Source: Lineus longissimus (lineage: Eukaryota; Nemertea; Pilidiophora; Heteronemertea; Lineidae). Taken from it: 64,000 nt of DNA. Under the pieces are notes generated by a model, which had not been told where the DNA came from, made no database searches, and saw only the letters and a list, made by a program, of their open reading frames with translations. Shown here one piece after another: positions 1-10,700 of this stretch; the stretch's first letter is position 1, and each line of letters opens with the position of its first letter. The translations under genes and the position numbers were made by a program. Location of the stretch: assembly GCF_910592395.1 (NCBI RefSeq), contig NC_088309.1, positions 25,486,599-25,550,598 on the forward strand. Direction: 5' to 3'.

Positions 1-2
1 TG

Positions 3-3000
3 GAGAGAAGGCAGTCCATTGCTGTCATGGAGAATGTTGCACACGTCAGGGAGAGCCCTCCAAAGAAAAAAGGTTTGTAATTTTCTTGACAAGTTTTGGT
101 TATTCTGAGTAAGGAATGGCGACTTTGCCAATCTGAATAACCGGTTTTGTCCTCACTGGATGAGTTGAATTGATGAACTATCTTGATATTTTGGTGCTGT
201 TTTAGAAGCCTAAAATAGTGACTTTGTGTAGAGAGGGACAGATCCAGGTCCTTGAAAAAGTATGTACGTTACGATACTACTGTGTGATTTGGATCAATGA
301 CGTTATGCATTGCATCGACCTGCATTACAGTGTGACGTCATATGACCAGTATTTTGGGCTATCGTAACAGACTTGTGAAATGGTTGATATTGTTGGGTTT
401 TTTTTCAGTTCTTAAAACTCGGACAGTTGCTGAAACACCCGAACACAAGCAAGTGGGAAAGTCATTACGAAATAGTGAAAAGATGGAGAAACTGGCAAGA
501 CGAATGAGTATGAAGTCTGAAGTGATGGTTGTGGAAGAATCGCCTGAAAAACCAATGCGAGGTGCTGGTAAGCATAATTTGATATTCCCAGAGATTTTAT
601 CAAGCTGTCAGTTATTGTCTCTTAGTCGACTTACTCGAAAGATAAGGTACCAGCTGATATCCCTAGCACTATAATGGAGTTTCTAACTGGCCTTGGCTAA
701 AACACATATAAGGCTAACTTGGCACATATGTCTTAAACAGATTTCATGTCTTTTTTTCCAGCTGTGCGAAAAAGTCCCAGACGAATGTCAATTGCGCCAG
801 CCCTCACAAGAAAGAGATCCTTCTACTCTGATCATCCCAGTAAGAAGTCGAGGAATGTTGAAAAGTACAGAACTGTAACCAGAGAATTCAGATCCCCTGA
901 TAAAGTAGTCAAGGAACATGCAAAAAGCATTCTCTTTTCTCAGTTTGGCAGCCCAAGTCCTGGAAAGAAAATATCAGGCTCGCCAAAGGTTACACCACGT
1001 CGATCACTAAGACTATTTTCGCCTGAAAAGGATGAAATTCGGCCAGAAATCCTGCCACCGAAACTCACTCCACACCGCACATCTGGTGTGAAGAAACGAT
1101 TACTTGGCGTCATGCAGGAGTCGCCAAAGAAAACTCCAGTTAAGTCTCCTAGGAGACTTACGTCCCCTACTAGATACGCTCGGGATGAATCTGTGTCAAC
1201 TCCCAAGAAATCACCATCAAGTACGCTAGTGGTTCCCGATTCATGTTTAAAAACGCCACAACGAGTAATTTGGTCTGAACCAATAGAAATGGGCCCTCAC
1301 ACTCCATGTAAAACTCCAGATAGGCCTGAATCTATTCTCTCTGGTGGGAAGAAGACCCCAAAACGCCGAGGTCTGGAAATGCATGCTGCACCATATTTCA
1401 CAAGGACAAGGACACCGAAAAAGGATACTTCAGAATCTGTGGATGAACTCAGAAGAAGCAATGGTAGAAGGGATCTGTTTGGGCTCAAGTCCGCTCAAGA
1501 CCAATCAAGTCAACCGATCACTCCTGGCAAAACTGTGGTTTTTGAATCTAAATTCAGCACACCGCAAAAGAAGGTTGTAGAAATGAGTAGCCTTTTGTCT
1601 CCTCGGACTCCAAGGAGCATTTTGAAGTCTAAAACCGGAAGTTTTTCATCTCCAGTTGCAGATGGTCGCTCTCCTGTTCGATTTGCTAAGAGACTGTGCC
1701 TGGAGTCCCTTGGATCAGATATACAGACACCAACTCTGAATGGTGCTGAAAACTCTCCTCAGAAACCACTTGCATTTTGTGTTGAAGATGTCAATATAAA
1801 GGACAAGTTGATCAGAACACCTGTTGGTGTTAAAAGTAAACAAAAAAGTCCTACAACTCCTGGTCTATTTGGCGACGACTGGGGTAAAACGACTCCAGAT
1901 AAATTTGAGACTATCAACTTGGATGGTATCTTGCCGCTGTTGGGAAACAGTCCTATTGTGATGAAGACGAATCATCTGAGTTTCGGGGACGTGACACCTG
2001 AGAGGATGCTAGCAAAGCCAGCAGATGTTACTCCACAGTCGAATCCGTTGAAGAAGACTCCAGATTCCTTTGATAAGTGGAAGCGGAAAAAGAGGCGGAA
2101 GAGTGTTCAACAGTCTCCTACAGGAGAGCAACTGAAACTGGAGGCAGAAAGTGCTGAACCGCCTGAAGAGAGTAGGTCGCCAAAGTTGAATCGTAAGGTG
2201 CGCAAACACAGTCGAGTGTCAAGTCCGAAGGGATTGGATGGTGTAACAGTTATTGAATACGCGGACCAAAAATGCAGTGCTGCACAAGAGCGCGTGGCAT
2301 CTCCTGATACTGAATCTGTAGACTCGGTGCTTCTCCTTACTCCAAGTTTCAAATCTGCTAGAAATTCATTGTCCTTGAAAGACACAGAGGAACTGATGGA
2401 TACAACGAAGGATAACAACAGTTACTCAAAAAACTATGAAAAAGCAGACTCTGTCTCAGGTAAAAGGGTGCAGCAACAGGAATCTCCTATTGTCCGTGCT
2501 GACGATCTTAGCCCAGAGTGTCTGTTTACACCCCAGAGATTTACCCGAGGCCTGTCAAAAGAGACTGGTCTCACTCCGGAGCTTTTTACTGATATGTCTA
2601 CCAAGTCCCCAAGAAAGAGACTTGCCATTGGTTCTGTTGGTGCTTATGATAAGGTTAAGGGTTCTGGTAAACGTAAAAGGCTGGGCGAGGTATTAAAGAC
2701 TGGTGATTTGCCTGCAGGATTAGCTTGTCCTTGGCAAGGGGCATTGGAGGCAAGAAATGGAGGAAAAGGTAAACCAGAACTGGTTGGGACACCAACAAAG
2801 CGGCGACGTGTACTTCGAGGTGATGGTCAGAGTGTTGGTTTTCCTTCTTATGAGGAATCTCCGGTTTCCCAAATGCAGAGCATCAGTTCTCAGGTGTCGT
2901 GTCCTGATTATTTCTCATCTGAAAATGAAGATGTCTTCTTATCAAATGGTCAAGAACAGTTTCGATACATTGATGAGACAACCTGTGGATTCAGCAGTGA

Positions 3001-3808
3001 TACTTCGTTCACTAAGAAAAGTCAAGGAACACCATCAGGTTACTTGCGTCATTCGCTAAGTCTTTCCGGAGTTCCATCAGGTCTCTCAAATTCTATCAAA
3101 ACTTCTCATACCCACGGTGCTTCAAATCATTCTGAGGATTCCAATGGCCGGAGGGAGCTGAGAAGCACACTGTTACATCAGACCCACAAACCTTCTAGTG
3201 CCCAAGGCATTTCTAATCACTCCGAGGAGTCCAACAGCCGACAAGGGCTGAGGAGCTCGCAACTATCTCGCTGTTCCTCTGGGTCCATGCTTCTAGGAGG
3301 AAGTAATCTCTCCCAGCAAGATGAGGAGAGTCTTGAGGCTCTGTCAGTGATGTCAGAAAATGTCCAGTCGCCGAGAAAATCACTTTTCCATCACCAGAAA
3401 CTTGTTGCAGAGTCTAATGTGCCCGTTTCACCCTCTCATCATCGCGTTGAGGCATTACGAAAACTTAACAGATTACCACGTAGTCCAACCCATTCAAATC
3501 CAAGCCCGCAAATGGAAGAGGCGGGTTTTCCACATTACTCAGTAGCTGAACAATCCGACTCTGAAAAGGAGTCGCCAAAGAGTACCGCAAGTGTCCCTAA
3601 GAAATATTCTCCCAACATTACTGCCCGAGCTCTCTCTCACTTGCTACAGTCTCCAATTCTCAAATTACATGAAAATCTGGATTTTGATTTGTGTGAAAAA
3701 ACAGACACGGCAGTAAGAAGTCAACCAAAGGAGAACTGTGCTCAACCCGAAACCAAACGCAGTAGCAGACGCTCCTTGTATAGAACACAAACTAAAAGTG
3801 CCATTTGA
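3..3808 (+). CDS. TICRR: Treslin (TopBP1-interacting replication regulator), C-terminal part; N-terminus outside window
   Basis: Treslin, with MTBP, loads CDC45 at replication origins in S phase; CDK phosphorylation lets it bind the BRCT repeats of TopBP1. Coding exons read as 3-72, 409-567 and 762-3808 (stop TGA at 3806-3808); both junctions are GT-AG and phase 1. The second exon encodes VAETPEHKQ and VVEESPEK, the blocks around the two known TopBP1-binding CDK sites, followed by KSPRR at the start of exon three. The 3-kb last exon is disordered and basic, full of SP/TP sites, with TPDSFDKWKRKKRRKS at about 2054-2103 (similar to a block in vertebrate Treslin and probably a nuclear localisation signal) and a conserved-looking tail, ALSHLLQSPILK then RRSLYRT. 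The N-terminal MTBP-binding part lies upstream of base 1. Seen: exons and motifs. Known: Treslin function. The motif match makes the assignment firm. Confidence 0.9.
426..554 (+). other. TICRR: TopBP1-binding CDK-site pair of Treslin
   Basis: Two proline-directed sites sit in one 159-bp exon: Thr in VAETPEHKQ (codon 435-437) and Ser in VVEESPEK (codon 540-542). In vertebrate Treslin the equivalent Thr and Ser are phosphorylated by S-phase CDK and bind TopBP1 BRCT repeats. Both acceptor residues and the +1 prolines are intact. Confidence 0.85.
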
Positions 3809-4656
3809 ATTGCAAGTCCACTGACTCCTGTTTGGCTCATGCTGGTCTAATCTGTTGTCTGTGATTCTATAAACCCCCTTCACTTCACTTCACTGTTGAC
3901 GAATTGCTAGGTAGACTACTGGCTCAATTGCAAGAAGAACAAAAACGGATCTGTATGTATGTATGTAGAGAGTACTCGGCACATCACTGGGTGTCTCATA
4001 CAACCCAGGTTGTACTAAGAGATTGTGTCATGGCATGTTCGAGAACAATAGGATCTTGGTAAGCATACGTTCAGGCTGGGACTTCCTCCGGGATAAATTT
4101 CATTTTGATCGCTTGTTCAGAAAATGTATGATGAATGTATGTTTAATTGTATGCAATATAAAAAGAATATGAATGCAATACACTTGAAATATTTTGTAAT
4201 ATGCCTTTTTCTTTGTCTGTGACCTGTCAGTCGATCAGCTTATCAGATATGCTCTGATAAGTCGTCTCTCCATAGTTGTCTTCCTCAACCCTTGCCTTCA
4301 TGCAAGCATGGCACCAGCTGCAAAAAGATTCTCATGGAACTCTAACCACACTTTCTGAATGGCTTTGACTGACCAACTGGTCTGATATTATAATACCAGA
4401 TAGTCTTGTACAGAGAGAGGCTTCTCAGCTACCCATCCCATACTGCTGTAGCTTCTCTGAGCCCATCCATCCCTCTCTGTAAAGACTGCTCAGTGCCATC
4501 CATTTCAAAGATGGTCTCCAACTGATCTCTCGAAGCCATCCATTCCTTAGTTTATATCTTACTGTAAAGACTCTCGGTGCCGTCCAACTGAAAAGATGTC
4601 TCTCATGAGGTTATGATGCCTCATCCAGCTGGTTATATTCCACTGCTGGGAATTCC
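3809..4656 (+). other. Treslin 3' UTR and intergenic spacer
   Basis: There is no gene between the Treslin stop and the myosin start, which are only 942 bp apart. A short TATG microsatellite lies near 3953. No canonical AATAAA was seen close to the stop; variants of the type AATATA occur near 4155 and the first AATAAA is at 4657-4662. A degenerate direct duplication of about 45 bp, each copy with CTGTAAAGACT, lies at about 4471-4518 and 4558-4606. Confidence 0.5.
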
Positions 4657-4750
4657 AATAAATGACGTCACATCATTCGGGGTGTTCCACACCAGGAAAT
4701 AAGTGTCTGCTAAAAATCAAAATTTGCTGTAAAAACCACCGTTTTTCAAA
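4657..4750 (+). promoter_or_regulatory. Compact region with AATAAA and a perfect CRE upstream of the myosin ATG
   Basis: AATAAA at 4657-4662 directly abuts TGACGTCA at 4663-4670, a perfect palindromic CREB/ATF site, about 80 bp before the myosin start codon. The AATAAA could end the Treslin transcript while the CRE belongs to the myosin promoter. No TATA box was recognised. The position and motif are seen; promoter function is inferred. Confidence 0.35.
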
Positions 4751-7700
4751 ATGTTTGGAGTGATTGAGGGTGCTGCGCCTGGGGAGACGGATGATCTTGC
4801 CACTCTTGCCAAGTTGGACGAAAAGATTTTACTAAATGAACTCAAAATTCGTTATGAAAGGCAACAGATTTATGTGAGTAAAATGTTGTCCTTTTTTTCA
4901 CACACATTTATATTGTGGGTACACTACAGTGACTGTGTATGAAATGTGTGAGTCACTGTTTGTGTATTATGGGTGTTACCTTAGGCTTGCATTGTCTGTT
5001 TCATGTGATGTGCCAGGCACTGTCTGGACTATCATGAAAGTCACGATGTGTGAAACTTCAAAACAATTACAATCGCAGCAACTTGAAAATTCAATGTCAT
5101 CCCACAGCCCCCCCCCCCCAAATAGTTCTCTGCCTCGATAATGATAGGCATTTGTGATTAGAGCAAAAGTTGGCAGAGACTGATCCTTCAGTCGGGTCAA
5201 AGAATGCTTCCACCTGGCTCATTTGTACCTACCATTTCATTCTGACATTCGCCATGTTTTGTATCTATTCTAAAGATGATTTCTTGAGAACATAGGGCAG
5301 TAAAGGATGAACACTTGTAATGAGACATTCATGTGGAAACTGTATGACACTGTATACTAGTTCCTTCCCTTAATATCTCACCTAATTTTCTTTCAGACAA
5401 ATGTAGGGGACATATTGGTGTCCGTGAATCCTTTTGCAGACTTAGGAATCTATGGGAAGGAGGTAAAGACATTACAGTCATTTGTCTGTAGGCCTAACAT
5501 ATGGGAATTATCCTTTACTAAGGATGCAATGGTTCTCAGTTATTCATTGAATGGACATTCATTAATCAATACCTTGACAGAAACATTAATCAATGGATTG
5601 GCCGAATAATGAAGTTGAACCTTTGCATTTCAAGATATTTAATTCTTTCTCTTTTTCTTTGACAGCAATGCAAGAAATATCAAATGGTGAAAAGAGGCCA
5701 GTTGCCTCCTCATATCTATGCAGTTGCAGACTCTGCTTATCAGGCATTACTGGGATATGGTACTGGCCTAACCTCGCAGAAAAATCAATGCATTTTGATA
5801 AGGTTGGTTTCGATGAACGCTTCAAAATAAAATCTTTGTGATAACGTTTTGATTTAATCTTTCCACATCCAACATCTTTACATTGATTCAGAGCTCGATT
5901 GGCTGTGGCCTTTCAAGAGATGGTTCACATGGTCCTACACCTGCAACCCAACTTTTCCTCCCAGGGTCTTATTCCAAGAGTTTTACGTTTCAGTGGAGAG
6001 AGTGGTGCTGGGAAAACAGAGAGCACCAAATTGATCATCAAACAGCTGATAGAATTATGTAAAGGCAATACTCAGCTTGAGCAGCAGATACTTCAGGTAG
6101 GTAAACTGTAGGGCCACACTTTGCCTTGGACCAAAGAGGGATGTGACTAAATGCACAGATTTCAAGTAAATCACTGCCACATTCTATGAAATATTGTTCC
6201 TCCTCATTTCAGGTGAACCCACTATTGGAAGCATTTGGTAATGCTCAGACCATCATGAATGACAACTCGAGTAGATTTGGCAAATATATACAGCTGAAGT
6301 TCCAACATGGCTCCATCATGGGAGCCAAAATCTCTGAATATCTCCTGGAGAAGTCACGTGTGGTACGCCAGAGCCCTGGAGAAGAAAACTTCCATATCTT
6401 CTACTACATGTTCGCTGGACTCAGTCCTGAACAGTTGCAGAAATATCAGTTGAAACACAGTGATACCTATAGGTAATGATAGTTTTGTACCCATCTATAA
6501 TCTCATCTCACGTTTGTCATAAGTTAGTACAATTGTCGTCATCCAACAGACGAATAGTATTTGTTGCAAGTAATCTTCCACACATTTCAGTTGTCTATGG
6601 CACTAATCTCTCTAATGCCTACTCTTTTTGCAGATATTTCACTGATGGAGCAATCAGCTTGAAGAAACATTTCAAGAGATTGAAAGGAGAATTTGATGAG
6701 CTGGTGAATGCAGCTGATATGGTTGGATTCAATGATGAGGTAAGCACAATTTATAAGCAACTTGCAATAGATTATGTGATATTTGGAACATCTCTAAGAG
6801 TACGTCTAGTCTACTGAACCAGTAAGTCCATTTCTGAGGAGTGTCATGGTCTAGTAGCTGAGATGTCTGATGATCCGAGCATTACTCTTGGGTTTGATAC
6901 CCGATACTTGCACATCACTTGTGGTCTTGGGCAATTCGCTTGCTGGTAACATTATTCCTTCATCCGGCATGAGGAGATGATCCGATCCTATTGGATGTTC
7001 ATCTGATGATTTCTGATTACAGGAGCAAGAGGATATGTTCACCATATTGTCAAGTGTGCTGACGATGGGGAACATCGACTTCGAAGCATCAGATGATGAC
7101 CATGCTTACATTAAAGATGAGAATGGAGCCATCAAGACTGTGGCAGTGAGTTGAGTTTAAATCGGACTTACAACTTGAGGACTTTAGGGGTTGTTGTTGT
7201 GCAGCTTGAATAGAACGATTCTAGTACCTTACTTCGTAGTGGTATTTGGGACTACCTTAGTTGTTCTCTAGATTGTACACTGTGTTTTGACAGTAATGTC
7301 TCACTCTGTGAATTGTAGGAATAACAACCTGCTTCACTATGATCAGGCAACACCTTTTGAACCATACACCTGATGACCAGAATATCGTCAGCCGCTGTCA
7401 TGATCTCATTGTATGCATCTTGCTCTTTCAGAGCTTACTGGGTTTGAACCAAGAGAGTCTTGGACACTGCATGACCCAGAGTGTGACCAAGACAAGAGGG
7501 GAGGCGATCACAAGGTTCTACACAAAGGATCATGCAGAAGGTCAGTTCAACATTTCAGAGTAATTGCCATGCATTATGAGTAAAGCATTGCATAAGTCAG
7601 TTAAACTTTTTGTCATCTTGACCTGTGTCCTGATGAAGGTTGAGGTTTACTCTCCCAAGTTAGCTTGTTTAGTTATCTAGGTACCAATAAGTTTCAATCT

Positions 7701-10700
7701 AAGTCATAAGTAGACACTTCATGTGTCAGTCATTCTTTCCTTACGGATTAACCACAAAGCTTGTTTATGTTTTAGATGCTCGAGATGCCATTGCCAAGAC
7801 TCTGTATGGGCGATTATTCAGCTGGATCGTCAACAAGGTCAACTGCCTCCTGGCACCGCAGGAATCCCTCCCTCCAAATGAAGCAAATGAAATTGGGATC
7901 CTCGACATATTTGGCTTTGAGCATTTCGAGCACAACAGTTTTGAGCAGGCGTGTATCAACCTGGCTAATGAACAGCTACAGTTTTTCTTCAACCAGCACA
8001 TATTCAAATTGGAGTTGGTCGAATATGAAAGAGAGGGAATTGACTGTACCCAGGTGACGTATGTGGATAACCAACCACTACTGGTAAGTGAAATTGTGGG
8101 TCTTGCTTTCAAAGGGAATTTGAGATGTTAGAAAATATCTCTGTTCACTTGATATGTAATGCACACTGTTACTTTTAAGTGTCCCCTTGCTTGTCCTAAG
8201 TGAATAGAGGGTGACATTTCGACTGTGGTCCTATTTGTCATCATGCTTATGAGAAAGCCCTGCAGATGATTTTGTCACACTGAGAATTGGCATCAGGGAT
8301 CTGTCAAATATGAATCAGTCATGTAGGATTTTCCCTTTATGATTTCAGGATCTCTTCTTGGTCAAACCCATTGGACTAATAGCACTGCTTGATGAGGAGA
8401 GCTACTTTCCAAAGGTGAGGCAAATTTGAGGTATATTGAAATACCTGTGACTTTCATCAAATGCAGAAGAAGAACAAGAAGTCATCAATTGAAGACGAAG
8501 GCCTTTGCTTGTTTTGGTTTGCCCAATATAATCTCATTAGTCAGACTTTTCAAATGAGCCATAGCTCTAACCTTGATCTCATTTCATGCTTTGATCCAGC
8601 AAGCTTTCTTTCTCAATTTCTTTACAGGCCACAGACCACTCTCTTGTCGAGAAATTCAATCAGAATTTTGCCAAAACAAACTATTACACCAAATCGAAAG
8701 ACTCAACGAGTAACCTGTTCAAGATCGCCCACTACGCAGGGTTGGTTGAGTACAGCTCTGATGAATGGTTAGAGAAGAACCGAGATACCTTGCCCAGCGG
8801 GGTGATGGAGATGCTACAGGACAGTCACAATGATCTCATAAGGCTCATATTCAGAGGCACGATTACAAGGACTGGGACCCTTGCTCTGCAGAACAGAACA
8901 TCGAGAGGGAGGACCCGCAGCACAAAACGAAAGGTACATGCCACGGCAAAGAATCAATCGCTTTTCAAAAGGCATTTCAACACAAGAATAGTGGGGTGTT
9001 GATAAACATCTTACGATTGATTGATCTTTAGGAGGACTCACTTTTGGCTCAGTTAGGGTCATGTGATGAGAGCAACCGGGTCAGCATTTGTTGTACTTGT
9101 ACACACAATGTATAACAACCATTTTAATCTGCCGTTTCTTGTTTCCAGTTGGGATCCAAAGCTCCAGCAAAAGATGCAGGCAAAAGGAATGTTACTGTTG
9201 GTGGTCAGTTCAAGGTATGTGCAACCAGTTTACAATGTTATGCACAGTAAAATGTGGTGATTGTGAGAGTGAAAGCCAAGTCATTACCAATATTCCCAAA
9301 CAGTATCTGATTTTGCATTCTTCCAGGCAGACAACACACCTGACTACCTACCTTGTGAACACTCTCATCTAAATAGCTTGTGTTGTTTTTAAACAGAATT
9401 CGCTTCAAGTTTTGATGGAAAGGATGACAGCAGCGGTGCCTCATTTCATCCGCTGTATCAAGCCCAACACCATGAAGCAGGCCAACTTCTATGACAATGG
9501 CTATGTGGAGAGACAGGTAGGAACACTGTGTACTTGATTCACTATACTTGAGTCAGATTTGGCTGTCCCAAGCGAAATGTACTTACAGCGTGTCTGCACT
9601 ACATGTATTATTTGCTAATTGTATTATGCTTATTGTTGTTAGTGTATGTGCTCGTGCTTGTCAGTCGGTGTAAATGAGGCTGCCTTGTCCTATGCTGATG
9701 GTTCTTTAATCTTGCATACTTTTCCCTCCCCCAGAGGAGCATACGATTTATAGGACATACCATAGTATTGTCAACTCTATTGCTGTCAAGATGTGCTGCT
9801 TGTCATGTGTGCTTCGTCTGGTTTCTACGTGTATGTTGTCCTGCTCTTTCAGCTCCTGTATACAGGCATGTTGGAGACGACCAAGATAAGAAGAGAAGGG
9901 TTTGCTATAAGACCCACGTTTGCTGAATTCGTGCAAAAGTATGTGTTGTCACTGTGTATATTTGTTTCTCATGAGTGTTGTGATTATTGCTAAGTCTGAC
10001 GTATCCTTTCATACAAAAATGTTGTCATGTTGTCAAACTTGGAATCATTTTACTTTGGCCTATTTCTTTTCTTGCTAAGCTTTCTACATTGTACGATTAT
10101 CTCTACTGGTATCTTAGTTTTTTCCATTCATGATGGCATTTATTAAGGATATCATGATAGAAGTTTCACCAAGGGATATTTGAACTTAACTTTGGCTAAT
10201 CACAAATATTTTCCTCTAGGTATCAAATCTTACTCTGCCAGATGGGTATCCCTGAAGACAAGGAGAGTTGCAGGAATATTCTCGCCAAATCACAGATTAC
10301 TGGATGGCAATTAGGGTAATTACTTCATCTCTGTCATGTAATCCCCCCTCCCGTTTGACAATGTATTTGCGGAAATTAAGATATCATTATACTTGCGGAA
10401 AAGTCATGGTTCACAGTATCAATGATTTTACATATTCTATTTCAGGAAAACGAAGGTGTTCTTGAAGTACTACCATCTCGATCAGTTGGCTGAGAGAATG
10501 GAGAAATTGGAGATCTCGTCTCGTGCAATCCAAAAACGTAAGTTTGATATTCATCGTCTATTTTACATGTATAGTGGACCTCTGCTTAAGTTGTCAAAGT
10601 CAAAGCAGTGACAGAAACAGCAGGGCAAGGACCAGTTATGAAGTGATTTGATTACTAGATTTTTGGGGTTTTCTTGGATTTACCCAGCTTTTGTGTTCAT

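Noticed and set aside
746-761. Treslin exon starting at the ATG near 746
   Set aside because: A pyrimidine tract and CAG/G acceptor precede 762 and the phase fits the upstream exon, so the ATG is intronic.
5899-5993. Open sequence before the P-loop exon ([12 protein letters not shown]...)
   Set aside because: The codon ATA-AG of exon 3 (ends 5802) joins T-GGA at 5994 to give the canonical [12 protein letters not shown], and TTTTACGTTTCAG is a proper acceptor. The preceding open stretch is intron.
4751-10537. Class III myosin assignment
   Set aside because: The motor has no N-terminal kinase domain and the tail carries SH2, which does not fit class III.
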